A DNA stretch of 64,000 nt from positions 1-64,000 of the forward strand of contig NW_002476280.1 of the NCBI RefSeq assembly GCF_000189635.1. The letters are read 5' to 3'. Positions 22,113 through 34,528 of the stretch are shown one piece after another. Both the position numbers and the translations under genes were made by a program. How positions within the stretch are numbered: position 1 is the stretch's first letter; every line of letters starts with the position of its first letter. The notes under the pieces were generated by a model. That model had not been told where the DNA came from, searched no databases, and saw only the letters and a list, made by a program, of their open reading frames with translations. The DNA comes from Tetrahymena thermophila SB210. Lineage: Eukaryota > Ciliophora > Oligohymenophorea > Hymenostomatida > Tetrahymenidae.

Positions 22113-24512
22113 TAACTTACTTTCTGCCAATTTTAATATGTACATATTTATTTGTGTAGCTTGCATCTAATTTAACCACCTTAATTACATTTTTGAATTT
22201 CTTTTAGTTCTGTATCAAACAAATAACTAATTTCAGTAATAAAAAGAACTAAAAAAAATTTTATTTGCTTTCTAATTATATATATATATATATATTAAGC
22301 TACACATTTTTTAGTAGTGTGTAAAACTCAATTTATTTATTTATTAAAAGTCTTAAGTATTGATCATAAAGAATAATAGTAAAATATGAATATATATAAA
22401 TATTAATTTTAATTAAAATACAAAATATTAAAGATAATATTGAACATTTTGGATTTTATGATAATTAATTCCTTTTTAATCCATATTCTAAAAAATAAAA
22501 ATTATTTTTTATTGTTAAGGAAATACTTAAATGAAGCCATATTTTTTGAATTTTTGATTTTAAGTTATCGATTTAAAAAATATATTTACAAAATAATAAA
22601 TTTCTAATGTTTTATAAGTTAATGGATCTCTTAACTTGTTTAAAAATATAAATATTTTTAATTTTTTATCTTTGTTATTTTAAAAATATTTTCAAAAAAA
22701 TTATTATTGAATATTTTACTTAATAAATGTAAAATTAAAACGAAATAGAAAAACTAAAATTTTCAAATAATGTATGTAAAATAAAAATCATAAAAATAAA
22801 AAAAATATCGTGGTAAAAATTAAATAATCTTCACTCTAAAATTTAAAAAAATATTAATTTAAGAAAAAAATAAATATTAAAAGCTAAGTAAATTCTATTT
22901 ATTTTTTTACTGATAATTAATTAATATCTGGGTAATTTAATTTATTTAATTAATTTTTATTATCTTTTCTTTAATTATTTAGTTTTATTTTTATTTAATT
23001 TTTCTTCTTTTTATGAAATTTTTATTTATTTGTTTAGTTTATTAATTTTTTATTTAATTGTTTATTTAATTAATTAGTTCTGTCTGTTAAAAATCTTTTC
23101 TTCGTTGTAAATATTGATCGATCTATCTATTTCTCTATTTTATTTTGACTTGTCTCTTTTCTTGTATCTAAACTTAAAATAATTTTTTTAATAATTTTAA
23201 CATAAAAATAGGATAAAGAAGTAAAAGGGAAGAAGCTTTTATCATTTTTTGATAAATCCTAGTAATTTTTTTTTAGGATGGGTAATCATATTTCATTAGG
23301 ATTTTTTGATTTCAAAAACTTATTCGATTTAAAATGATTAAAAACTATATTGATACATAGAAAGACATCTTGCCAAAAATTTATATAACAATCTATGTAC
23401 TACCTCATGATCTATGATTATCTATCCTAATAAATGAGTTGCAAAACTGAGAAAATACCACACTAACCACAAAAAATGCTTTCTGAGGAATTAAAGAAAG
23501 ATTAAAAACTTCGAAGGTTATCGATAGTAATCTTATAAAGGGCTTCAAGTCTTTAAAAGACACTATTGCCTGCAAATTAGACTGTGGGATTTTTTATTAA
23601 TCAGGTTCCACATTAATATCTAAAAATGCCGGTTTAAAAAACTTTAATATCAATCGATATTATATGCTAATTCATCTTTCTTTCATTTTTTTAAGATTAG
23701 TGCATTTATTAACTCAATTTTTTTAAAAAATACAAAATTTAATTAATCAAAATTTTATATTAAAGTTTTTACTTCAATTTGCAAATTTAAATGTCATGAA
23801 GAAAAAAAAATTGACAAAATAAATAAATCTTTAAACATAATTAACATGATTTTTATTTTTGATATCTTAAATATGTTAAAATGATACATAGACGTTTAGC
23901 CAAGTCTTCAAATAAAAACAATATAATATTTAAGACAGCCACCATGATAAAATTATATAAAAATAAAGACATATAAATAATCAATAAATAAAATTATTTA
24001 TTATTTAATTAATGAAAAACAAATTCCACAAAAATTAAATTTTAAAATGTATGATTTAAAAATAATAAAAATAAAAGCATTTTTATGGTAAATATGAAAA
24101 AAAAAAACTTTATTTTAAATAGTGTAAAAGTAAATAAAAATGAGGATTGATAGATAGATTTACAGATATTTGATTATTGTAGAAAATAAAATGCAACTAT
24201 TATTTATACTAATTAGAGATGAATAAATATATACATACAGATTATATAGAAATATTTTATTATTAATATACTTTATCAATTTTTTTAAAGTTAATATCTT
24301 TATTAACTTGAGAGAGATTAGGAAAGGCAAAAGAGAAGTAGTCTTTTAATTAATTAATTAAATTCAAATTTTATTAAACAATAAATTTTTTTAAGGACTA
24401 TTGTTTGTAGTTAATTATACAAATATTTAATTAGGAAAAGTTATTACCATCAAAAGTAAGATAATTTTTAATTTTTTTTTAAATGAGAGATGTTATTTGT
24501 TATAATTAAAAA
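22113..24512. other. Long AT-rich spacer with a TA repeat and hairpins
   Basis: About 2.4 kb. It contains a (TA)9 tract (about 22277-22295) and two adjacent perfect hairpins: TTTATCA/TGATAAA at 23238-23256 and ATCCTA/TAGGAT at 23256-23279. There is also a less AT-rich patch (23340-23640) with a weak candidate gene, listed separately. Nothing else coding is supported. Confidence 0.5.
23434..23799 (+). CDS. Weak candidate small protein, 121 residues
   Basis: ATG 23434 to TGA 23797 is open in the ciliate code in the only less AT-rich patch of this spacer. The first 75 residues have balanced, protein-like composition (MSCKTEKIPHQPQKM at the start); the last 40 degrade into Phe/Ile/Lys-rich residues as if the frame had run into non-coding DNA. 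There is no domain, signal peptide or homologue that I recognise. It may be a decayed gene, an exon of an unrecognised gene, or chance. Confidence 0.22.
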
Positions 24513-27377
24513 TCATTTCTTTTCAGAAGTTTTTTAGACGGCTTTTTGTTGAGAAGCTTGATATTGTTACAGAAGTTATTAATTAATAGATTTGTTATTA
24601 AGTCCGTGATAATTTGGGAGTACTTCTAGATTAAGTTTTGGAATTTTACTTTTATATTTTTTATGTCCCATCATTTTGTTAGCCTAACTTCCACTTTCTA
24701 TAAGAGAAGTATCTAACTTGTTAAAAGAATTATCTGTAGCTAAGGTGGATCTCTTTGCATTTATATCAACAGAAAGACTTCTTACTATTTTATATTAAAA
24801 ATAAATTAATTAGAAAAACATATTACTGTTAATTAATAATTTTACTTTTTTCATTTGTTATTTTAGGTACATTTTCATCAGCAAGCATTGAAGGAGCAAA
24901 GTTAGGATTGGGTTTTATTTTTTATGTTTCAGGTATAGTTTATACGTTTGCAATTATGTTAGCTTTATTATTAAAGTCTTTCAACACATTATTTTGGTTT
25001 GTAGGCTGTTCAAATATCTATGTACTAATATTTTTTTTATTACTATTTTCTAAGTATAGGGATTGGTCTTTATTAGAAGTACTTATGTTATGCTATTAAG
25101 TGTAATAGTTTGTTGTGCTTATATTTAATAGACTATTGTTTTGCCCTTAATACTATGGAGTTGCACTAGAAATATTCATATTTTATGGTAAGAAATAGGA
25201 CTATTTAGTTGATTGCATTTAGTTTTAAATTGAAAGTGGAGGAATGTTTTCATTTGTTGGGAGAGTTTAAGCGATTTGCTTGACAGTTGATTGCTAATTG
25301 TAAGTGTTATTAAGGTTGCTCATACTTGTATTAGTTGTGTTCATTACATTTGTATTTACATTAGTTATTTTGCTATTATTTGAATTGCTGGATTTTTTAT
25401 TTTCAAGGAGCAGAGATTTTAAAATCTATTATAAAAATTAAAAAAAAAAACATTAATTTTATTTTAAAATTATTTTTCAAAAAAATATTTTTTAAATTTC
25501 CTTAGTCAAAAAGTAAAAAAATTACTTTATTTTCTTCGACTACTAATTTAATTTTGCGTTCTAAATGCTCAATGTAATTTTTAGATCTTTTGAGTTCCTC
25601 TTCCATAGCAACATATCTAATAATTTAAAATTAAAAACAATTAAAAATCAAATTCAAATGTATTTATTTATTTTATTTTTAACTGATTTTTTATTTTTTT
25701 TAATCAAAAATATCTTTTGATTAATAATTTCAAAATTCAATTCATTCCTTGTGTATTTAAACACCTTTAATTAATTGTAACAATATATTACTTTGGATCT
25801 TTGTCAATAGATTTTGTTGAGAAATTGCTGCTTAGCGCATTAAATTCTGGATTATTATTTAGATTTATGCTTGATGCCTGATAATTTCCAGATATATTCA
25901 TCGATTTATTTCTTGAATGTTTGTGTTAGGGAAGTGGTGCTATCTTTTAAGCATCTTCATATGATTGTTTATTTTAAACTGTATTTTTACTTGATGCAGA
26001 TATAGAACTGATTAAATTATTAGGAATTCCATCTGTGGAAACATTTGAAAATGGCTAAATTACAGGCTTTTCTTTAGGCGCAGAGTGCTGTAAATTATTG
26101 TAAAAGTTAGTTTAAGAAGTAGTTTAAAGATTGATTGAAGTGTTCAATTGTTGTTAAGCTAAATTTTGATTGAGTGCGGAATTAGTTGAACTTAATGTAT
26201 TAGTGCGTAAATGGTGAATATAATCATCGCCTTGGCTTGTAAATAAATTTTATTATTGAGATTGATTGCTATAATCTTCAGGATGAGGCTAACTCATACT
26301 TTTGGTGATAGAAACAAATTAGTTTGGAGGTTAATTGAGGGAATTAGTAACTAGTGAATCATTGTAATATTTTTAAAAGGAAGTCTAATTATTATTCATA
26401 GACTAATTATTTAATTAATTGCTTGGAGTTGCTGAAGAGTTATTATTTCCGATGCTTGTTTAGTGCTAAGGATTATTCTTCACATCAGAATAAAAGTTTT
26501 CATATGAAGTACGAAAATCTAGTTAACTTATTTAGAATGAATTTGGGTTATTTTAATAAGGGGTACCACTGCTGCTGCCTCCCTTGCTAGATTAGGTTGC
26601 CAAATTTATTTATTACTAATTTTAATTTGAATGTTGAGCTATATTAAGAAGCTTTTGCTAATCTTAGACTCCTAACTCTGCTGGATGCTAGCTGATTTTT
26701 TCAAATTACTAATCTTCATTCACTATATTATAAATTAAATTAAGATAAAAATATCATCATTATTATTATTATAAAAATAAAATAAATGTATATATTATAT
26801 AAGTATCTATCTATCTATTTATTAATTTATTTATTTAATATTTCTGAAAATTGTTGTTAGGATTATGTTTCAAATTAAGTTAACACTCTATATAAGGAGC
26901 GAAACAAAAAAAATAAATAAAAATCATTAGAAAAAAAAATTTTACTCTTCTTTAAGCAATCTCTAAATATTTTTGTAACTTTATCATCGCTAAGAAGGAG
27001 TTAGATCAAATTTCTAATGCAGTTCACATTTGCTTCTTTTTCATTTCTCCCAAACCCTAAATTTAGTTAAGTAGAAATAAGTTAATTTTTTTAGTCTTTA
27101 ATGTCAATAATGCATACCTGTTGCTTTTTTCCCGTTGCAAACATAAACTGATTCATAGCTTTTGTTATTTAAAAATCAAAACAGTTTTTAGACTGTTTAG
27201 TAACTATAAAATATTTTACCATTTATATGATGTAATTTTGCAGTTCTTTTCTATGGAAAACTCAGAATAAGAAATAAAAGAGTTGAAGACCCTTAACAAA
27301 TCATCTTCATTAAGAGTGCTAATTATACTCAGTAGGGGTTAAGATAAAATTTTGTTATTGTTATATTGACTGCTCAT
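24513..27377 (-). CDS. dsRBD-like, Q/N-rich coiled-coil protein
   Basis: Seven exons on the minus strand: 27377-27220, 27158-27118, 27056-26946, 26722-25792, 25616-25526, 25425-24846, 24784-24513 (about 727 residues, all phases consistent). Exon 6/7 junctions could instead be 24827 and 24780. The N-terminus (about 1-105) ends in a helix-strand-strand-helix pattern, CYESVYVCNGKKATGFGR then EKEANVNCIRNLIQLLL, that resembles a double-stranded-RNA-binding domain; the match is by eye and moderate. A long Asn/Gln/Ser-rich segment follows, then a short coiled coil (MEEELKRSKNYIEHLERKI) spanning exons 5-6, then more low-complexity sequence and a basic C-terminus. Composition suggests an RNA-granule-type protein, which is inference. 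A long open frame exists on the opposite strand but is a shadow. Confidence 0.72.
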
Positions 27378-29050
27378 GCAAGATTATCTACTAAAATTAT
27401 TTAAGGTTGACTATAAATGAAAGCTATAAGATATTTATTTGTCTTTCTATTTGAATTATATGGAAGAGGAGCCTTTCCAATTAATTAATTTTTTTCTTAA
27501 AGTATTAAATATTTTGTTTGGTATATTAATTATTATCAATTCGATACAATCTGTTTGTATAAATAATCAAATTTATTAATTAATTGCTTTAACTTAAAAT
27601 CAAAATTGAAAAAAAAAAAAACAAATAATTTTTAACTGATAAAAAAACATTCACTAATTTGATTTACACTTTTTACTATCTAATTTGCTACTTAATTCAA
27701 TGATAGTGTTAGATAAAAATCTTATATTTATTTGAATGGCAACCATATGTCATATCTACTTTAATATTTAGTCAATTCTTAAACTGAAAAATGGATTTTT
27801 TGTATGTAGATAAATTAATTAATTTTTTTAGTATTCTTTTTTCAGTAATTAAGCAATAAAATAAATACAAATTTTGAATAAAAAAACAATTAAAAACAAA
27901 ATTAATTTATAAAATATATTTTTTAATCAATTTTTTATAGAATAGAATATATTTTTAATACAAATAAACTTAAATTACATACAAAATTCTTTTTAATATT
28001 TCAAATTAGTTTATTAAGTAAAGTTGATATAATTAAAAAATAATTTATGTCATGAATATTAATATTTATCACATTATACATACAAATGCACTAATTAAAT
28101 ATTAAATATATTTTATAAAATATATCATCAGTCATTATTTTATATTTTTTTAATACAAATTCAATATAAAACCTTTTATTAATTTCAAATTTTTTTATCA
28201 TAATCTTGGAAAAATAAAATAAATAATTCAATAATTTAATATATTAATTTTAAAAATTTTTGTTTATGACCTTAACTCCTAAGTATATAATTTCTTGTAA
28301 TTTAAATATTTTATTAGTTTTTATCTTGTTTTTTAAAATATATTTAATCAGTGATCGACCATTAATTATTCTAAAATATAATATTTAAAAAAATAAATTT
28401 AAAATTAAAAAATTTGAATATATTTTGATATTCTCATTCAAATTAGAATTATGAAAGGATTTTAATAAAACATCTAGTTCTATGAAAATTAAAAGTTAAT
28501 CTTGATTAAATATAGAAATGCATGTATAATTTGATTAATTTTTTTAATGATTGATTATGTCTTTTTGTTTGAAAAAAAATAAATTGGAATTAAATAAATA
28601 TATCTTTTGCTTCTAATCAAAAGTATTAATGCTAAAGTTAGTTAAGATTGCAATATTTTTTAGTTGAATATTTTTAATTTTTCATATAAATAAAAGTAGG
28701 CAATAAAAAACATAAGAAGAATCACACTTTTAATAAATTGTATATGTAGATCTTTTAAATTAATTATATGCTTTGAAAAACAAATATTATAAAACAATAA
28801 TAATTGATAAATAAAGGATATTTACACACATGCACATTTACTTATGTATCTCATATAAATCACTCTTAGAATATACACAATTATGACTTATATTTAATTT
28901 ATTGTATTTAATTAGTAAAATTTAGTATTTTGAATTATGCTTAATATTTATTTTTAATGTATAGTAAAATTAGTATAATTTGCTTAATTAATTATTGATT
29001 TGCTTGCTATCTTATTATTAATATTTTTAGATAAAAATTATTATAGTTAT
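27378..29050. other. Long AT-rich intergenic spacer
   Basis: About 1.7 kb, one of the most AT-rich stretches of the window. No sustained reading frame, no repeats longer than short A/T runs, no RNA-like GC patch. Confidence 0.5.
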
Positions 29051-31194
29051 TCATTTATCTTGAATCCATACATGCTAAAGAGCTTCTTCTAAGGATGGCC
29101 TTTGCTCAGGATTAGGTGAAAGTAAATATCTCAAAAAATCATAAAGAAGAGAAGATTCCCTAAGCAAATTAAAATTCTATTTAATTTCAAGAATCTTTTC
29201 ATTTAGCTCATGCTTTTTATTAGAAATATTATTATTGATTTTGATGACTGAATATTTAAAAATATTATAAAAATAATTACAATTTTCTTAGTAGCTGAGT
29301 GGTTCGAACTTGATAATTGCATATCTCTAGATAAATTATTTTAATCCATGAATACAGATGTTTAGAAGCTTTCAATATACTTATTATTCAAAATTGATCC
29401 ATCGTTATTTAGACAGCCATCTTCATCATCTTCATTTTCAAATACTTTCTTAATCTTTTTAATTATAAAAGTAATCATGGTAAAAACAATTTTTATGCTA
29501 TTTTTAGATAAATTCAATCTCTTTTAAATATTTACAATGAAAATAATTTCCTTCTTATCCTAGGTTTTAAAAAGGGTTTCTCCTGTAAGTAGCTCATACA
29601 TTATACATCCTAATGACCATACATCAGACTTAGTAGTATATTCTATCCCTAGGATTATTTCTGGTGCTTAGTATCTTAAATCTCCATACTCAAAATTATC
29701 AAAATTGCATGTGTAAGAAGTTTCAATCTACTAACTATGCTCAAAATCGCTTATACATATCTATATAAATGAATTAGTTAATATGTGTTTAGATTATAGA
29801 TAAAAATTATATTACATTAATAGTTTATTTAGTAAAGTAGTAATTGATTGTCTAAGGAGTCAAATTAAGGTGTATTATAGATAAATTGTAAAGGTTCTCT
29901 ACTATCTTAAATGCTTTCTGCATAATCTATTTATGGATAAAATTTTTTAGTTTTAATAAAAGAGAATTATTGTATTTGTGGTAATATCTTTATCAAATTT
30001 TTATTTGTAATTTTTTAGATTTAGTTTAATTCTCTTTTCATATTTTTTTAAATTAATATTTACAGTCTTAATTGAATTTAAGGAGAGGAATCTCTTATTA
30101 ATATTTAATATATTCTTCCCTATATAGTCAGTTACCACGAATAATTTATTCTGTTTTTAAATAATATATTTTAAAATTACATTGATTGGAATAAGAAAAC
30201 TTACTCTATAATAAAAAAAATCTCTCATTTTGCAAATTCCACTTTAATGAAAAGATAAATTGAATTCATAGAGATGAAGATAATTTGTAATCTCTTTCAA
30301 TCCCAGATTGAAAGATGGTTCATATATCTTAATTGTAACCTATTCATTCTTTGATTCCTAATTGAGAGAAATACCCTAAAATTAAATAAATGAATTAATG
30401 GTTTTAATAGATTTATTTCATTTAATAAAAAACTCACTGTATAAACTGAAAAAATATCATTTTATATTTCCAGAGATTCAATTTTGTATAAATCTACTAT
30501 ATATGAACCAGCTTTTACTTATGAACTGTTAAATTTATTTTCGAGAATTACCTATCATTTGAATATTAAAAAATAGAAGTTAGTTAAAGATTTTTTTAAA
30601 TTTGAAATATATATATGCTAATTATTTTGTATATATTTGTTAGAATTGATTTCAAATAAACATTTTTAAAATGCTAATTACAGGTATAAAGATCTTTTAA
30701 TAATTATGAGAAGAGCAGCTATTCTAAATGAATCTCTCAGAGGAAAGTGGACATTCTGTGTTAAAAGTGTTCACTAATTGATTTTCTTCCATGCTTGGAT
30801 CCATTTCGTTTACTTTTGAAAAATTCTCTCTATTACCTTTAAAATTAGTTATTTTTTGCTCTTTTTTAGGCAGTTATTCACTCGCTTTTAATGGAATTTT
30901 ATTTTGGCTTTGTTTAAAGCTTTGTCTCTATTCTTATTGAGAGGATGCTTAAAATAGCTGCTAATAACTTTTCTATTAATTATCTATTTTTTATTATTGA
31001 AGTGGCAAAGTGTTTTCTTTTTCATTGTTTGATTATTAATTTTAAGTACTTTTTTATAGCCCCTCCATCAAAAATTAGCCACTATTATTCAAAGTAAAGT
31101 ATTCGCTTGCTACTTTTGAGTTGATTTTGTGCTTTATAATCTAATCAATTAATATTTTGTTTTTCTAATTATGATTTAAAAGGTCTGATATCAT
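29051..31194 (-). CDS. Pseudokinase (catalytic Asp lost, DFE for DFG)
   Basis: Eight exons on the minus strand (31194-30682, 30551-30438, 30375-30205, 30150-30064, 29926-29816, 29760-29536, 29454-29281, 29212-29051) all splice in phase 0, giving 518 residues. A Gln/Ser/Lys-rich N-terminus (about 1-185) precedes a protein kinase fold. VTIK keeps the beta-3 Lys (225). The catalytic-loop HRD is HLN (314-316), so the catalytic Asp is Asn. The metal-binding DFG is DFE (337-339). The P+1 region LRYQAPEIIL and the helix-F segment [16 protein letters not shown] are well conserved. An acidic Asn/Ser-rich insert splits the C-lobe (about 410-460) before [16 protein letters not shown]. Phosphotransfer is unlikely; a scaffold or allosteric role is inferred. 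Confidence 0.87.
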
Positions 31195-31608
31195 ATTTCA
31201 GCTATTTTTACTTTAAAAATCAATGTTAATAATAATCTAAGCTTTGAAATTAATTTATTATTTAATTTCAGTATGTATTCCAAAAATGTTGTTTAAAAAC
31301 AAAAAAATAAAATAATATTTTTTATTTTACCAAAAGAATTTATTTATCAATTTAATGTAATCTGTGTGACTTCTTCATATTTTAAAGTTTTAATTTAAGA
31401 AAATGGTTTTTAATTATATTGTATTATAATTAATCAATTCTTATGCAGACCTTTTGTTCTTATATTAAATAATTTAATATTAAATTTTTTCTAATCAATT
31501 CTTATGACTTTTTGTTCTAAATTATTAAGTCTCTATTTGACTTTTAATAATAATTATTAAATAATAAAGAAGTAAAGAAGAACCTTTATGAATGAAAATT
31601 TACTCTGA
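31195..31608. promoter_or_regulatory. Bidirectional promoter region with a direct repeat
   Basis: The 414 bases between two divergent kinase-like genes contain a near-identical repeat: AATCAATTCTTATG followed by a TTTTGTTCT box, at 31432-31460 and again at 31493-31518, the second with a 3-base deletion in the middle. Start-to-start spacing is 61 bases. It could be a shared regulatory element; function is not shown by sequence alone. Confidence 0.4.
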
Positions 31609-33127
31609 ATGGAATTTGGTTAAGAATATTTAGACTTTAAGTAGGAAAATTAATAATTGACAGATGTTAATGATACTTTATCTTTATCAAATAATACAGT
31701 TTAAATATATTCTTAGAGTTGCCTAAAATCATTTCATAACTATAATAATTTTGATAGTCTTTATTTAGATCGTTAATATGAAGATGAAATTGAAAATGAA
31801 AATATACTTTGCTAAAATTTTGAATCAAAATTATCTGAAATACACAATTAAGAAGTTTAAGCATGCGAAAAAATGGTAAATAATTATTTTAATTCAATTT
31901 TAGATTCATTTTTTTCAGCTTAAATTCTTTAATTTTATACTATTAAAAAATTATGATTAGGAAGTTGGTGAAATATTTTATCTGAGAAGAAAACTTGCTA
32001 ACACATAAAATATATTTAAAGGATACTCTGAATATTTGAACTAAAAAGTAGTTGGAGTATTGTTTAGTGTAGATACTTAGGAATATTAACAATTAAATAT
32101 GGCTAATTTTTATATTAAATAAAAGAATGTAACACATTTTTTCAACTTGGAGATGTATTAGATCCCAAATAAATCTGTATAATCTTAATATAGCATAAGA
32201 GAAATTAAAGAAAATTGTAATGAATAACTTTCTATGTATTCGATTTAAAGATACTTCAAAGGTAGTTTAGAAGATTTTATTTTAAAAAGATAAAAAATAA
32301 AAATGGAATTTAGTGCTATTGAACTTGAAGATATTTTTTATAGACTATTGTAGATAGGTAGCTGTCTTGAAAGTTTATTTTTATATCATTAAGACTTCAA
32401 AGTTTCAAAAATATTACTAAATTTTAACAGCAAAACTTTGCAATACGATAAGTAATCAATAGTTCTTTCATCACTATAAGACATTTACAAATTTAATTCT
32501 AATGATAAATTTTTTGATAATAATAACTATGACATTGAAAAGATCAATAATTTTAATGGGTATGTCACACCAGAAGTTGCAGATTTTGAACCTAAAATAA
32601 TGATTTTCAAATAAAACTCGTTTGCAATAGGTCTTTTTATGCTAAATTTGCTTATTTTAGATATATTTAGCCCATCCAGATTTATTGATGGATATTAAAA
32701 AGGTATTTATTTTTTATAAAAAGAAAATATAAGTGATAATGTTAGAAAAGGGGTAAATCTTTTGTTATAATAAGATTAATAACAAAGGTATACTTGTTAA
32801 AATGTCTTAAAAGAGATTTACAAGGAAAAATTTTATATAATTCCATTTAATGATATAGATAATACTTAACTATAAATTAAACATTAAGAATAGTCTCCAA
32901 ATAACTTTAATGAGGATAATTCCCAATTATTTGAAACAACTAACATTTAGTTTGGTAAAAATTAAAATGATGATAGTCCTTTAAATGATGAATTTGATGA
33001 CACAAAATAAGTTTGTGTGGTTGAAACAGGCTTCATATAAATAACAGAACCATAGGAAGTGTGCATTTATTGTAATCAAATAATCTGTTAAAAAAACTCT
33101 GAAAAAAATCAAAAGCAACTTTCATGA
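31609..33127 (+). CDS. Degenerate kinase-like protein
   Basis: Two exons (31609-31875, 31961-33127) across an 85-base intron give 477 residues. The middle resembles a kinase C-lobe: a helix-E-like IFYRLLQIGSCLESL is followed by HQDFKVSKILLN, which keeps the Asp and the Lys of the HRDxKxxN loop but loses Arg and Asn. No DFG is present. GYVTPEVADFEP looks like a remnant APE region and NSFAIGLFMLNLLI like helix F. No glycine-rich loop or obvious beta-3 Lys was found. The C-terminus is Asp/Asn/Gln-rich and ends with a CIYC...C cysteine cluster. It is divergently paired with a clearer pseudokinase, which supports the assignment, but the kinase relationship is by eye and only moderately certain. 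Confidence 0.6.
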
Positions 33128-33611
33128 TTTTGTATAATAACTATCTATATAAATCTTCTCATATTTAATAAATAATAGTTTTTAGAAACCAGTATTGTAG
33201 CCAAAAATAAACAACTTTTCCATTTAAAATATATTATATAAAAATACTTTATATTAAAAATATTACCAATAATTAATTATACTTAATAAAATAATAATTA
33301 CAATATTAAAAATACATTATTACAATAATTTAATGAATTAGCAAACAAATTATTTATTTATTTTTCTTCAATCAAAAAATCTATTATTTAAAAATATGAA
33401 TTATATTTATTACTCATTTGTTTTATTTTACTATTTCTAAATTGAATAATATTTTTATTTTATTTTTTCTATTAATCCAAATTAATTATATAATTTAATA
33501 ATAATTATCTTTGAAATATTTAATAATTGTTAATGTAAGTAAAAATAATGAATTTAATATTTATTTGAAAATCAATAAAATAACTCAAATTAGATTTTTT
33601 TTTAAGATAAA
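33128..33611. other. AT-rich intergenic spacer
   Basis: No gene or notable repeat seen; presumably the promoter of the next small gene. Confidence 0.45.
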
Positions 33612-34337
33612 ATGGACTAATCAGAATCAAGCGATAGTACATAACTTTTAAAAACTATGACATTAGAGGAGTTAGATTTTGAAAGTTTTAGCGAATAAGC
33701 TTTATTAAACTTAAGAAAAGAGTTATTACATTTAGGAGCAGATTGTGAATTTTAGAGAGTCTTCATTAAAGATTTTGGCTTAAACAAAATTTAGTTTTAT
33801 TTGCAAGATAGGAATAGCGAGTTTTAGGAATTTAAATTCATCCTTAAAAATTGCGAAGTAGGGAGTATAGATTAATTCAATAATTGTAATTAAACTATTC
33901 AATTAGAAAGAGACTATATTTTTAATGAGATAAATGGAAATCAATTTTCTATGGTTATGTTTAATGAAGATACTAAATAAATATAATTATGCATATATTC
34001 AGCTATTCAAAAAATCTTACATTGTCTGGAGCATAATAAAAAACAGTTTATTTTAAACTCTGAAATGTAATATCAATCTATGTAACATTTCTAGTAAACT
34101 TAGTGCTATGACAGTTTAAGTTAACAAGACAAATAAAATTACAAATTAAAATACAATTTTAAAGTCCAACCATTACTATATTGTGAAAATATCACAACTT
34201 ATTGCTTTTCATTCTAAAATGGTGATTAATTTGACGATGAAGAAATTAATGATATAGAACGTGGGGAGCAAGTAGATTATTCTAAATACTTCGAGTTTAA
34301 GATAGGAAATAATTAATTTGAATAAATAAATAACTGA
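33612..34337 (+). CDS. Hypothetical protein, 241 residues
   Basis: A single exon, ATG 33612 to TGA 34335. It is acidic, with alternating hydrophobic strands and many Gln and Asn residues encoded by TAA, TAG, CAA and AAT. There is no signal peptide, membrane helix or recognised domain. It lies downstream of and in the same direction as the degenerate kinase-like gene, but separated by about 480 bases, so an operon-like link is not implied. A MTLEELDFESFSEQALLNLR segment near the N-terminus is probably helical. Reality of the gene is supported by a long open frame with coding-like composition. Confidence 0.65.
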
Positions 34338-34528
34338 AAAACTGCCTATCTATCATTTTTAATTCAAGAAAATAAGCTATTTCTATTTGAAAAGCAAACT
34401 ATATTTAACTAACTAGATATAGAAACATAATAAGTTATTAAAAATTAGTTTTTGCTAACATAAATTAATGATTTTTTATAATTAAATTGATAAAAATATA
34501 TGATTATATTAGAAGCTATTTTTATATT

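Noticed and set aside
24191-25720. Long plus-strand open frame that looks like a multi-pass membrane protein
   Set aside because: It is the antisense shadow of the Asn/Gln-rich minus-strand gene (AAT/CAA codons read as Ile/Leu/Val-rich hydrophobic codons in reverse). The minus strand gives in-phase exons, a coiled coil and a proper stop, while the plus frame has no sensible start or end.
29281-29310. GTTCGAAC sequence resembling a tRNA T-loop
   Set aside because: Falls inside an exon of the pseudokinase and codes for in-frame residues; no cloverleaf can be drawn around it.
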